Shown here piece by piece: positions 18,089-26,306 of a stretch of 64,000 bases of DNA. The position numbers and the translations under genes were made by a program. The notes beneath the pieces were generated by a model that saw only the letters and a list, made by a program, of their open reading frames with translations, was not told the DNA's origin and did not search any database. The stretch is from NCBI GenBank assembly GCA_035416745.1, contig DAOLNV010000004.1:9775-73774 (forward strand). Reading direction: 5' to 3'. The first letter of the stretch is position 1. Every line of letters starts with the position of its first letter. The DNA comes from Candidatus Hydrogenedentota bacterium. Lineage in GTDB: Bacteria; Hydrogenedentota; Hydrogenedentia; Hydrogenedentales; SLHB01.

Positions 18089-19045
18089 TCAGTCGAAATA
18101 CAGGACGGGCGACCACGCCTGTTTGCCATCCGCATCGGTGATCTCGACCCGCACATACGCCACGGGGCGTTTCATGGTGAAGACGCCCTTAGTGAGCGGC
18201 TGGTCCGTTGCGAGGGTCTGTGCGCCGTTGGGGGCGGTGGCGTAGAACTGGATCTTCCGTACCGGAGAACACTCGACGGTCACCGTGTCCCCCTCGACAC
18301 GCAGATCGGTGAACTCGGGGCCCGTCGATGCATAATAGGCGCCCTTGCGGAGAGCGTCCATGACCGCATCGAGCGTCAATTGCGCCGCTTTAATCATGGT
18401 CCACCCCATTCGCAAGGCATTGTCGCCGTGTACATCGTCGACGGCCACCGCGGGAATGCGCCACCCTTTGGCGAGCAAATCGTCCCAATGGACCGAGCTG
18501 TTGGCCCGGCCATTAAAGCGGCAGGTGGAATTGTAGACCTCGAGGGCTCCCGCGCCATCTTCAAACAAGGGCAGCAGCTCATCGTGAGTGAAGCCGCACC
18601 AATAGGGGTGCGCGGCGACAACAAAAGCCCCTGCATCACGCAAGGCTTTCATGCGCTCCTCCATGGGCGTTTCCTTCTCGAAGGTCATCCCCACGGGCAC
18701 ATTGATGCACAGGATATGGTAATTCATGTTCGGATTGGGCGACTTGGGATGCGTTTCCATGCCGCTGATCAGCAGAAACGCATCGGAACAGAACGGTGCG
18801 GCCTCGCTGGTCTTCTCGTGGTCCGACACGGCGAGGATGCTGTAGCCATGAGACCGGTACTGTTCCACGCGCACCGGCAGATCTACGTCGCCGTCCGATT
18901 GCGTTGTATGCGTGTGCAAATTCGCCTTGTACCAATTCCCGGGCAACGCGAAGGGGTTCACCGGCGCCTGGTCCGCCGCGAACGCCCCGAAGCCTACGCC
19001 GAAAACCGCCGCCACAACACATAAAATACGTGCAACCTGTCGCAT
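18089..19045 (-). CDS. Exported PHP-type metallohydrolase (CehA/McbA family)
   Basis: 318 residues. The start at 19045 gives a clean signal peptide (MRQVARILCVVAAVFGVGFGAFA) and has AAGAGGGA upstream; a longer frame to 19117 would cross the predicted promoter. The PHP fold begins with WYKANLHTHTTQSDG (HxH metal ligands) and continues with AVSDHEKT, FVVAAHPYWCGF (His) and AVAVDDVHGDN (Asp/His). Members are metal-dependent phosphoesterases or hydrolases; the exported CehA subgroup acts on esters or on unknown substrates. A C-terminal beta domain (about residues 225-318) resembles those found with this subgroup. Confidence 0.85.
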   Translation of the reverse strand: MRQVARILCVVAAVFGVGFGAFAADQAPVNPFALPGNWYKANLHTHTTQSDGDVDLPVRVEQYRSHGYSILAVSDHEKTSEAAPFCSDAFLLISGMETHPKSPNPNMNYHILCINVPVGMTFEKETPMEERMKALRDAGAFVVAAHPYWCGFTHDELLPLFEDGAGALEVYNSTCRFNGRANSSVHWDDLLAKGWRIPAVAVDDVHGDNALRMGWTMIKAAQLTLDAVMDALRKGAYYASTGPEFTDLRVEGDTVTVECSPVRKIQFYATAPNGAQTLATDQPLTKGVFTMKRPVAYVRVEITDADGKQAWSPVLYFD

Positions 19046-19084
19046 GGTCCCTCTTCCTTTCGATTGGCTCGAGTGTGTGCCACG

Positions 19085-19113
19085 AGCATAACGCACCATG
19101 CCCTCATCCGCAA
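19085..19113 (-). promoter_or_regulatory. Promoter for the PHP metallohydrolase gene
   Basis: Minus strand TTGCGG (19113-19108), 17 bp, TATGCT (19090-19085), leader about 32 nt to the ATG at 19045. Confidence 0.45.
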
Positions 19114-19287
19114 GCATCTCGGGCCTGCCTACTCGATGATGATGTTCCCGGGCCGGTACCGCCGGTGACCGTCAGTATGAGGAAGAGGCCGTGAAAGCAT
19201 CGGCGTCCCATCCAGGCGGCCGGCCGAACAGATGCATGAGTATCCCCCGCTTCTCGCTGATACGGCCTGTTGCTCTCTCCGCCCGCC

Positions 19288-19575
19288 CTATTCCGCCCGG
19301 TTGGGATTCTTGGGGAACCAGCCCTTTGCCACGCGCTTTTCCTGCTCCTTGATCTCGTGGATCGTCCACAACGAGGAGAACCCCACTACCCCCAAGGTCA
19401 CCGAACTGTACGTATTCCCGACATACAGAGATAGAATCACGCAGATAATGCCAACCACCAGAAAGATCGGCCAGATGCGCGCCCCGAAGTAGTACTCGCC
19501 CTTGATGACCACCGGGTGGAAGATGCCTATCGCCAGGAACGCCACCGCCCCGAGTATCACGCCTTGAAAATTCAC
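19288..19575 (-). CDS. DUF4491 small membrane protein
   Basis: 95 residues with three hydrophobic segments. The opening MNFQGVILGAVAFLAIGIFHP and VVIKGEYYFGARIWPIFLV match the DUF4491 pattern closely. The tail HEIKEQEKRVAKGWFPKNP is cytoplasmic-looking and charged. The family function is unknown. It is the last gene of the leftward iron operon, 60 bp after the Cys-rich FeoB-associated gene, so it may be cotranscribed, though a role in iron uptake is not established. Confidence 0.85.
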   Translation of the reverse strand: MNFQGVILGAVAFLAIGIFHPVVIKGEYYFGARIWPIFLVVGIICVILSLYVGNTYSSVTLGVVGFSSLWTIHEIKEQEKRVAKGWFPKNPNRAE

Positions 19576-19635
19576 GCTCGTTCTCCTAAACCCGCTCGGG
19601 ACACACGTATCGCGTCTGCGGCGGACCCGCCTGCG

Positions 19636-19797
19636 TCAGTCCCGCCCCTGCTTCCGTTTCAGCCCGGCGGCACAGGCACACCCGCCGCCTCCGCAGGTTT
19701 CGTCACAGGACCGCCCCGCGGCGCGTGTACGCAACTGCCAACCCACGAAAAACGCCGCAGCGCCTATGATAACGCCAACTACTGCACCTTCAAGCAT
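19636..19797 (-). CDS. FeoB-associated Cys-rich membrane protein, 53 residues
   Basis: Reads MLEGAVVGVIIGAAAF at the start: one membrane helix (residues 4-20), then a positive stretch and a Cys-rich tail with Cys at about 31, 35, 40 and 42 (CDETCGGGGCAC) before a Lys/Arg-rich end. Size, single helix and Cys tail fit the FeoB-associated Cys-rich family often encoded directly after feoB, thought to serve FeoB in the manner of FeoC. It starts 12 bp after the feoB stop codon, with AGGA upstream. It is too short for most automatic gene callers, and I translated it by hand from the minus strand. Confidence 0.85.
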   Translation of the reverse strand: MLEGAVVGVIIGAAAFFVGWQLRTRAAGRSCDETCGGGGCACAAGLKRKQGRD

Positions 19798-19809
19798 TCT
19801 CGGTATTCC

Positions 19810-21972
19810 TCATGGCGTGCCCAAGCCCAGCGCCAGGCCGCTTTGGTAGATAACAACGGCGAGGACGAAAGCAATCCCCGTCGAGTAGGCCGTGGAAAAG
19901 AGCGCCCACTTCCAAGAGCCGCTTTCGCGGCGAATGACGGCCATACTGGCGAAACAGGGCGCGTACATCATAACGAAGACCATCAAAACAAAACCTTTGA
20001 GCGGATTCCACGCGGGATCCTGCGCCAGCTGCTGCGACAGGGATTCCGGCCTGTCGGGGTCGACATCTCCCATGGCCAGCGCAGTGCCCATGGTGCCTAC
20101 GATGACCTCCTTGGCCATGAATCCGCCCATCAGGGAGATGTTGGTGCGCCAGTCAAAGCCCGCCCATTGCGTGACCGGCTCCAGAGCACGCCCGAAACGG
20201 CCCGCAAAACTGTGCGACAAGGCGCCAGCGGCCCGTTCTTCTTCGGTCACGGCCGCGACGCGCGGGCCGCCGCCGGGGGCCTGGGAATCTCCGCCATCGG
20301 GCGGTCGGGGGAAATACATCAGGGCCCAGAACAAGATGTTGATGGCCAGGATCACGGTTCCGGCCTTCTTCACGTACAACCAGGTGCGGTCCCATGTGTG
20401 AATCAACATGCTTCGCAGCAGAGGCATGTGATACGGCGGCAACTCCATCACAAAGGGGGTTTGCTCGCCCCGGATAACGAATTTACGGAGCACCCACGCG
20501 GCGGCAAGCGCCACCGCCCACGATATCGCCCACATAAGCAACATCATCTCGGTGCGATGCCGGGGAAAGAACGCCGCAATCAACATGGCATAGACCGTCA
20601 GTTTCGCTCCACAATTCATGAAGGGCACGACCAGCATGGTGATCAGGCGGTCCTTGTCCTCCCGCAGCGTGCGTGTGGCCATCACGCCGGGAACGGCGCA
20701 TCCGCCCGCGCCCAGCCCGCCGGAAACGATCAGAGCGAGAATCGATTTCCCCTGGAGGCCGAAGGTTTGCAGCACCCGGTCGAGAATGAACGCAACACGC
20801 GCAATGTAGCCCGAATCCTCGAGCGCGGATATCAGAAAAAACATCGTAAAAATGAGCGGCATGAAACCAAGCACGCCCCCCACGCCCGCGATGACAGCAT
20901 CGTTCAGCAGCGAATGGAGAACGGGCGCCCGAGCCTCGAGGCCGGATATCGCGCCGGCAAGTTGATCGAAGAACCATTCCACCCACGCAACCGGCGCATA
21001 CCACCCCCCAAACCAGGGAATCCACGCCCATTCAGTCGAGATCTTGAATACGGAAAAGAACAAGGCGGCCACTACCGCGACCAGAATCACCGGGCCCAGG
21101 AAACGGTTGCACACGAGCGTATCAATGCGGTCCGTAACAAGCTGGCGGGCTTGTCCCGTGAGGATTAGACATTCTTTCATGATGCCGGACGCATACCCGT
21201 AGCGCCGTTCGGCAATCACCGTGGCGCAATCGTCGCCACAATGCTGTTCGATAGCCTTGATGGCCTTGGCGGCGGCCTTCAGCATATGGTCCGCCTCGGC
21301 ATCCGCCAGTTCCGCTACCTTTTTCTCGACTTCTGCGTCCTGTTCGAGAAGTTTGACCGCCAGCCAGCGGGGCCGGTACCTGGCGGGCAATGACGGGACA
21401 CTGCTCAGGAGCTCGGCCAGCTTGTCGACTTCCTCATCGACCTCGTGGCCATAGGTGACCGGGCGGGGCGCGACGGAGAGCTTGCCGTCAAGAGCATCCA
21501 GGCATTGTTGCAGCAGTTCTCTCACGCCAACGCCCTTGTTGCCCACGGTAGGCACCACGGGAATGCCCAGAAGTTCCGACAGTTTCGCGTGGTCAACAGC
21601 GATTCCGCGGTGTGCAGCCACGTCCACCATGTTGAGTGCCAGAATCAACGGGGCACCCATCTCCATGATCTGAATGGCCAAGTACAGATGCCGTTCCAGA
21701 TTCGACGCATCGAGCACGTCCACGACAAGGTCGGGACCCTGCTCGATGATGAAATCCCGGGCAACCAGTTCCTCCTGGGAGTATGCGGTGAGGGAATAAG
21801 TGCCGGGGAGGTCGACTACACGAATCCGGCGGCCATCCAGCCGTGCCACGCCCTCTTTGCATTCCACCGTGACGCCGGGATAGTTCCCCACGCTTTGGAA
21901 CGTTCCCGTGAGGTGATTGAAAAGAGACGTTTTGCCGGCATTCGGATTGCCTGCAATCGCTATGCCCGCCAC
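19810..21972 (-). CDS. feoB: Ferrous iron transporter FeoB
   Basis: 720 residues. The N-terminal G domain has G1 GNPNAGKTS, switch/G2 NYPGVTVE, G3 DLPGTYSL and G4 NMVD. A helical regulatory domain (about residues 165-275) leads into the membrane part with the two Gate-type repeats (GGVLGFMPLIFTMFF, GLGAGGCAVPGVMATR with its conserved Cys, and TPFVMELPPYHMPL). The C-terminal gate GGFMAKEVIVGTMG is present. Length and motif order are complete, so the protein should import Fe2+ across the inner membrane. It starts 1 bp after the second feoA and belongs to the DtxR-headed operon. Confidence 0.97.
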   Translation of the reverse strand: MAGIAIAGNPNAGKTSLFNHLTGTFQSVGNYPGVTVECKEGVARLDGRRIRVVDLPGTYSLTAYSQEELVARDFIIEQGPDLVVDVLDASNLERHLYLAIQIMEMGAPLILALNMVDVAAHRGIAVDHAKLSELLGIPVVPTVGNKGVGVRELLQQCLDALDGKLSVAPRPVTYGHEVDEEVDKLAELLSSVPSLPARYRPRWLAVKLLEQDAEVEKKVAELADAEADHMLKAAAKAIKAIEQHCGDDCATVIAERRYGYASGIMKECLILTGQARQLVTDRIDTLVCNRFLGPVILVAVVAALFFSVFKISTEWAWIPWFGGWYAPVAWVEWFFDQLAGAISGLEARAPVLHSLLNDAVIAGVGGVLGFMPLIFTMFFLISALEDSGYIARVAFILDRVLQTFGLQGKSILALIVSGGLGAGGCAVPGVMATRTLREDKDRLITMLVVPFMNCGAKLTVYAMLIAAFFPRHRTEMMLLMWAISWAVALAAAWVLRKFVIRGEQTPFVMELPPYHMPLLRSMLIHTWDRTWLYVKKAGTVILAINILFWALMYFPRPPDGGDSQAPGGGPRVAAVTEEERAAGALSHSFAGRFGRALEPVTQWAGFDWRTNISLMGGFMAKEVIVGTMGTALAMGDVDPDRPESLSQQLAQDPAWNPLKGFVLMVFVMMYAPCFASMAVIRRESGSWKWALFSTAYSTGIAFVLAVVIYQSGLALGLGTP

Positions 21973-21973
21973 G

Positions 21974-22213
21974 TCAGAGTTCCTCGATGTCGATTTGCCT
22001 GGCCTCGCTCATGCGCAACGCCAGGGAGTATCCCTTCAGGGTAATCTCGACGGGGTCGCCCAAGGGCGCGTGCCGCTCAACGTACAGCTCGGTCCCCCGC
22101 ATAATGCCCATATCGAGCAGACGCTGCCGGAGCTCGGGACACCGCTCGCCCCGCACCCGCACAACGCGTGCGCGGTCGCCGCTGACGAGGTCAAACAACG
22201 TTTTGGCTTTCAT
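21974..22213 (-). CDS. feoA: FeoA-domain protein
   Basis: 79 residues, one SH3-like FeoA domain. MKAKTLFDLVSGDRARVVRV opens it, and CPELRQRLLDMGIMRGTELYVERHAPLGDPVEITLKGYSLALR is the typical core. FeoA docks on FeoB and is needed for Fe2+ uptake in several bacteria. The stop codon is 1 bp from the feoB start, which implies translational coupling. Confidence 0.93.
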   Translation of the reverse strand: MKAKTLFDLVSGDRARVVRVRGERCPELRQRLLDMGIMRGTELYVERHAPLGDPVEITLKGYSLALRMSEARQIDIEEL

Positions 22214-22318
22214 GCATTACCTGCTATAACGGCGCTCACCTTGCGGGCGCATGGAGACACGAGCCACATCCAGCAGCGCTGAGACGCTGAGTGAAAGATG
22301 CCTGCCGGTACTCTCAAC

Positions 22319-22600
22319 TCACGTGGCCGCGTTTTCCCGGATGACCTCTATGCGCTCGGCCATGCCCTGCCCGATGGCGATACGGCAGCCCCGGCATGAG
22401 ATGATCACCGGGCCCGATCGGCCCTTCGCAATCACCTGCAGCAACACGCCCGGCAGCACGCCCAGCCGCGCAAGGTTCTCCTTGAACCCGCGCCCGCCGT
22501 GGCATTTCACCACACGCACGGTCTCATTGCTGCGTGCTTCGCTCAACATCCTCGCCTGTGTCATATCTGTCGTATTCGTGTTCATCACGGAACGCCGCAC
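22319..22600 (-). CDS. Second FeoA-domain protein
   Basis: 93 residues from a GTG start, with an ATG at 22585 as an alternative; neither has a strong ribosome site. The FeoA core is CHGGRGFKENLARLGVLPGVLLQV followed by GPVIISCRGCRIAIGQGMAERI. It differs from the next gene by extra Cys residues in both segments. Tandem feoA genes before feoB are common, and the first copy may be regulatory. It lies 24 bp after the DtxR-type gene and 105 bp before the second feoA. Confidence 0.88.
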   Translation of the reverse strand: MRRSVMNTNTTDMTQARMLSEARSNETVRVVKCHGGRGFKENLARLGVLPGVLLQVIAKGRSGPVIISCRGCRIAIGQGMAERIEVIRENAAT

Positions 22601-22624
22601 GGGGCGGCGCCATTCCAGGCAGGG

Positions 22625-23107
22625 CTAAGCGCCGGTTTGCGAGCTGTCTTCTATTTCCTCGGAAAACCGCGCGCCACCTCGAAACCTGCCATTGTCCTCG
22701 TCCCAGTGCATCCGCGCACCGGGATTTCTTCCAACAAACTCGACGAAATCGATAAGCCGCTCCAACACAAGGGGCGGCATCGCATGTTCCATGCCGCACG
22801 CGGCTGCTTCAGCCTCTTCGTTGCCAATGCCCAATACGTCAACAAAGAAACGCCGCAGGGCCTCGTGTCCCCGCACGACTTCCGCGGCCACCTGCAGGCC
22901 CCGCAACGTGAGCGTCACAATGTCGTATGGCTCATAGTTGACAAGGTTTCGCTCTTTGAGTGCGTGCAGCGCACTGGTCACCGACGAGCTATTGACATTC
23001 AGGCGGTCCGCAATATCTTTGACCCGCGCTGCCTGTTTGGCCTCGACGACGTGGAAGATCGCCTCGAGATAGTCCTCCAGGCTGGCGCTAAGACGTTCGT
23101 CAACCAT
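22625..23107 (-). CDS. DtxR-family iron-dependent repressor
   Basis: 160 residues from the ATG with GAGGGG upstream. The N-terminal winged helix runs SASLEDYLEAIFHVV, ARVKDIADRLNVNSSSVTSALHALKERNLV. The dimerisation/metal domain holds GHEALRRFFVDVLGI and CGMEHAM, the Cys-x-x-Glu-His ligand set of iron-type DtxR/IdeR proteins; manganese-type MntR has Glu in place of the Cys. There is no C-terminal SH3 domain. As first gene of the feo operon it should repress iron uptake when Fe2+ is plentiful and also regulate itself through the dyad upstream. Confidence 0.93.
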   Translation of the reverse strand: MVDERLSASLEDYLEAIFHVVEAKQAARVKDIADRLNVNSSSVTSALHALKERNLVNYEPYDIVTLTLRGLQVAAEVVRGHEALRRFFVDVLGIGNEEAEAAACGMEHAMPPLVLERLIDFVEFVGRNPGARMHWDEDNGRFRGGARFSEEIEDSSQTGA

Positions 23108-23127
23108 CCTTTTGCCCCTCATCAAAA

Positions 23128-23174
23128 GTTAGAAGCCTCTAACAATTGTAGAGCCCCCAATCGCACCGTGTCAA
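23128..23174 (-). promoter_or_regulatory. Feo operon promoter with overlapping DtxR-type operator
   Basis: Minus strand TTGACA (23174-23169), 18 bp, TACAAT (23150-23145). Immediately downstream, over the likely start point, is a dyad GTTAGA-AGCC-TCTAAC (23128-23143) with two perfect 6-bp arms. Position and sequence fit an iron-repressor box. Confidence 0.75.
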
Positions 23175-23266
23175 GAAAATCCCCTGAGTGACCTCAGGAT
23201 GACCAAGCAGGATAGAAACCTATCCCCCTTAACGCTATGCTGCACATCGTCGTCTGGGATTCACGC

Positions 23267-24520
23267 CTAAAACTTGTAATCCAAACCCGTCAAGAACTTA
23301 TGTTCCCAGTTCTCAGCGTCCACATCCCCGGGATGACTGTCGTATTCCGAATAGAGCCGTATTTTCAGGCTCATCTTCTCAGAGAGCGGGGTCAGAAATG
23401 CTAGATCTGATAAAATCCTGTATTGTGAAAAGTCATCAATGTCCGGCTCCACCGTCAGGTCCGATGAAAAAAGGCTCCTGGCAAACACTTTCTGCTCATA
23501 ATGGCTCGAAGCATGAACAGTGATGCTGTCTTCCGTGACGGTGTCGTTATGGAACTTGAGACTTTCCGCATCGTAATAGTAGCGCAAGCTCGCGGCAATC
23601 AGTTCCAGGCCGTTCAGTGTGCCGACCTGGTTCAGGAACTGGTTGAGCCGCGCGAGCCGGGCGTTCTTGCTGGCATCTCTGGCGGCGTCTTCCGCGAGCA
23701 GGCCGTATTCGAGCCAATACTCGCGCCGGTAGCCGGCGCCGCCCTCGAGAGACAGCTTACGTTGCTCATTATTGATGAACTCTTTCCCGAGCCCGGCGCC
23801 GGTGCGCAAACGCAAATCCAGCTGGCGTCCTGCATCATGTTCGGCCCCGCCCAGCCAGTAGCCGTAGAATCGTTCGTTCCAGAAATGCTGCCACTTCAAC
23901 TCGCCAAGGATACGCTGGGTGTTCTTCTGAGACTCAACCTCCCCGTAGCCAGCCTCAGACTTGAATGTCAGGGTGTCGCCCGGCCATTGGCGCACCACAG
24001 TGAGCGTTGTTGCGGCATCAAACGTGTCGGTAGCGCCCTTGCGCCAGGAAGCGCCCATGGTCACGTCCCCCGCCCACTTCTTCGGGGCGGCTTGCCCGGA
24101 CGCCGCCTCCTCCGCGGATTTCCTCTCGTCCGGGGCAGCGGGGATGCCCGCTGCCTCAGCGGCTGCGGCGCCCGGCACGGCTATGGCAATAATCTCCCCG
24201 GGCGCGACGTGACTTACCGCGCCGTTCACGGTGATGGCCTGCTCGCCGTCGAGAAGAATGAGTCTGCCCGTTACGGGTCCACTGCCGCGAACTGCAACCT
24301 CGACGGCTTCCTCGGTCGTGACGGCAAGGACGTCTCGCCACGGGATCTCGAGCAGATTGGTGTAGACCCCGCGGAACCGCAGCACCTCCCCGCTGAGACC
24401 CACGAGCGAGCCGCTGATCCGGTCGCCGTTCTGCAGGTATACGGCGTCCGCGCACGCATCTCCCGCATGAGCGGCAACGGCCCACGCCAGGACCAAACGC
24501 TGAAACAGTGCCATTTCCAT
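23267..24520 (-). CDS. DUF481 outer-membrane beta-barrel protein
   Basis: 417 residues. A hydrophobic N-terminus serves as signal peptide; then an SH3-like N-terminal domain (YLQNGDRISGSLVGLSGEVLRFR) of the kind that precedes DUF481, repeated at ITGRL-type strands, and a low-complexity Ala-rich linker near residue 130. From about residue 155 the DUF481 barrel starts (WAGDVTMGASWRKGATDT) and runs to the C-terminal LTGLDYKF with terminal Phe, a barrel-assembly signal. Members are called salt-induced outer-membrane proteins; function uncertain. Confidence 0.87.
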   Translation of the reverse strand: MEMALFQRLVLAWAVAAHAGDACADAVYLQNGDRISGSLVGLSGEVLRFRGVYTNLLEIPWRDVLAVTTEEAVEVAVRGSGPVTGRLILLDGEQAITVNGAVSHVAPGEIIAIAVPGAAAAEAAGIPAAPDERKSAEEAASGQAAPKKWAGDVTMGASWRKGATDTFDAATTLTVVRQWPGDTLTFKSEAGYGEVESQKNTQRILGELKWQHFWNERFYGYWLGGAEHDAGRQLDLRLRTGAGLGKEFINNEQRKLSLEGGAGYRREYWLEYGLLAEDAARDASKNARLARLNQFLNQVGTLNGLELIAASLRYYYDAESLKFHNDTVTEDSITVHASSHYEQKVFARSLFSSDLTVEPDIDDFSQYRILSDLAFLTPLSEKMSLKIRLYSEYDSHPGDVDAENWEHKFLTGLDYKF

Positions 24521-24650
24521 GCCCTCGAACGTGATTTTGCGATGGTGGAACGCGGACTATTCTGCCCGCACGCGCCCGGAAAGAACCTCATCATCGCCTA
24601 TTTCGGGCCTCTTTTTCAAAAGCGCGAGCATTGCCGCCCCGGCCGCCGCC

Positions 24651-24680
24651 TTGACACTCCGGCGCATATCGGCGTACCAT
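24651..24680 (+). promoter_or_regulatory. Promoter for the small anchored protein at 24722
   Basis: TTGACA (24651-24656), 18 bp, TACCAT (24675-24680); leader about 35 nt, with GGGAGG at 24711-24716 as ribosome site. Confidence 0.55.
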
Positions 24681-24721
24681 TTTTATGCGGGGTATGAAAC
24701 ACTGTGGAGGGGGAGGCGGTT

Positions 24722-25144
24722 ATGTTTGAGAACAAAAACTTCTTCTTCATCCTGCTTGGTGTAGTGGCGTGCGCGCTGGTTCTCGTGATTGCGGTAGACC
24801 TCACAAGCAAAGAGAGCATGATCAAACAAGCCACACGCGGCCGCGCATACACAAAAGAACTCAAGAAGTTTCGAAGCCTTGTCCAGCTCGGCATGCCGGC
24901 CGATCAGGTTCAGGCCGTCTTCAAGGAACAGCAGTTCCAGCATCTGCAGATGGTCGCGGGAAAGAACGCCGCCTTTGAAGTCACGCCCCCCATCTCGTAC
25001 GGCAAAAACAACTGGACGCTGCTTATCAACACGTCCAACAACGTTGTGGTATCCGTGCGGGTGCGTAAGTACATGAACAGGCAGGAAAGACCTTCGGGCG
25101 CCCCCGAAGATATTGCCTATCCTGAATATGCCAACATGCAGTGA
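24722..25144 (+). CDS. Small membrane-anchored protein, BamE/SmpA-like (weak)
   Basis: 140 residues. The start is the ATG 5 nt after GGGAGG. One N-terminal membrane helix (FFFILLGVVACALVLVIAV) is followed by a basic linker and the segment FRSLVQLGMPADQVQAVFKEQ, which resembles the opening helix pair of BamE/SmpA-like domains, then strands ending NNWTLLINTSNNVVVSVRVRKY. The resemblance is only by eye and the function is unknown. It is transcribed alone, between the DUF481 gene and a convergent phosphoesterase gene. Confidence 0.6.
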   Translation: MFENKNFFFILLGVVACALVLVIAVDLTSKESMIKQATRGRAYTKELKKFRSLVQLGMPADQVQAVFKEQQFQHLQMVAGKNAAFEVTPPISYGKNNWTLLINTSNNVVVSVRVRKYMNRQERPSGAPEDIAYPEYANMQ

Positions 25145-25205
25145 GCCCCGGAGACCGTTTCAGCCTCGTCTCGGCGCATTGCGGGGAAAAACAAGAAGAC
25201 CAGCG

Positions 25206-25883
25206 CTAGGCCGGGGTGTCCGGGCCGCACAATCGGACCTTCACCGTTGACCAATCATCCGAGAGTTCCGTGAGCGCATAAAAGCCGTCACGGAAAGGTC
25301 CTGGATTCACAAGTTCGGCGGCCCCGACCACATCCGTCCCGCGTCCTTCATGAATATGCCCGCAAAAACAAACCAGCGGGCGTGTCTCCTCGATGAACTG
25401 CCTCACGCTCCGGCTTCCGACGTGCCGCCCGTCCGTCGTGCAGTCCGCGACCGTGCCAAACGGCGGCTGGTGACCGAGAAGAATCAGGGGGTGTTCCCGG
25501 GGGATTTGACCTGTGGCCGTGCTCAATTCCTTCCAGAAATCCGTTTCACTCTTCTCATTCGGCGTACCGCCGGGACAAGGCAGCGACCCGCCAAAACCAG
25601 CGAACGCAACCGAGTCTAGAACACGACACGTTTGCTCGCACAATATGTCTTCTTCGGCCAGGTATTGGGCCACCTCGGGAAGATCGCAATTGCCGGTCAC
25701 GCCCAACACGAACGCATCTGTTTCCGCGCGGATCGCGGCGATGATGCCGCGGGCAACGTTCGAGCCGCCGAAATGCGTGATGTCACCGGCAAGCAATACA
25801 ACATCGGCAGCGGCAAACCGCCCAGATGTGCGCGCCATGGCACGCATGTTCCCATGAATGTCCGAGAGAGTAAGTATCAGCAT
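25206..25883 (-). CDS. Calcineurin-like metallophosphoesterase (YfcE-like)
   Basis: 225 residues from ATG 25883, chosen because the fold begins at once with MLILTLSDIHGN; a longer frame to 25967 adds an unrelated stretch. Metal-binding motifs appear in order: DIHGN, GDITHFGG, GNCDLPEV, LLGHQPPFG and CGHIHEGRG. This is a complete set for a two-metal phosphoesterase of the YfcE/MJ0936 group, cytoplasmic, substrate not predictable. No clear ribosome site precedes the ATG, so the start is inferred from the family. Confidence 0.87.
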   Translation of the reverse strand: MLILTLSDIHGNMRAMARTSGRFAAADVVLLAGDITHFGGSNVARGIIAAIRAETDAFVLGVTGNCDLPEVAQYLAEEDILCEQTCRVLDSVAFAGFGGSLPCPGGTPNEKSETDFWKELSTATGQIPREHPLILLGHQPPFGTVADCTTDGRHVGSRSVRQFIEETRPLVCFCGHIHEGRGTDVVGAAELVNPGPFRDGFYALTELSDDWSTVKVRLCGPDTPA

Positions 25884-26072
25884 TGCGGCGCTATGGTACA
25901 CGAAGCCGAACCCTTCCGCCAGACGGACGGACCCGGCAACGGCGGAACCACGCGCGGCAGGGGGCATGCGCCCCCGGAGCTCCCTGGCCTCCCAACGCGT
26001 TGAATGGTAAGACGAACAAATGGCGCAGTTGCACCCCGTGTACAGCGAATACCTCTAAAACCAGGATTTTCC

Positions 26073-26119
26073 GACGCGAGGTCAGAAAACTTGCCAAATT
26101 GTCAGCAATCTGTTAGACT
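26073..26119 (+). promoter_or_regulatory. Promoter of prepilin-like gene P3 with GACG-type dyad
   Basis: TTGCCA (26091-26096), 17 bp, TAGACT (26114-26119). Upstream, GACG-cga-GGTC (26073-26083) is an imperfect dyad followed by AGAAAAC before the -35 box. The same layout precedes P4. Confidence 0.68.
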
Positions 26120-26125
26120 AGTCGT

Positions 26126-26306
26126 GGGTTTGAACCCAAATATGAATGTCTTCAGACATGGCGCGAGGGTAATACGCTTGGCCACCTCAATGCGCGCAAT
26201 AAAGGAGGTGATGGCTGGCGAAGAATCGCATCGGGCTGCTCTGTAATCCGCGGAAAATCAGTCTGTCTGGCATATCAATTTCTTCAAATCTGGAAGGATG
26301 ACTGCG
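26126..26306 (+). promoter_or_regulatory. Long 5' leader of P3 with distal 16S-complement element
   Basis: About 180 nt. AAAGGAGGTGAT (26201-26212) is a 12-nt match to the complement of the 16S 3' end but lies about 100 nt before the start codon. It follows CAATGCGCGCAATA and a possible GAGG/CCTC hairpin. The true ribosome site is the weaker AAGGA 8 nt before ATG 26307. A frame MAGEESHRAAL could start at the element, but its spacing is too short for translation. Confidence 0.6.

Noticed and set aside
19516..21168. 550-codon plus-strand open frame across feoB
   Set aside because: Low-complexity His/Arg-rich translation antisense to a complete feoB.
26211..26246. Possible leader peptide MAGEESHRAAL in the P3 leader (and a related frame in P4)
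   Set aside because: The ATG is only about 2 nt from GGAGG, too close for initiation. The frame is absent from P5 and P6, and in P7 it stops after Met. The conserved thing is the RNA sequence, not a peptide.
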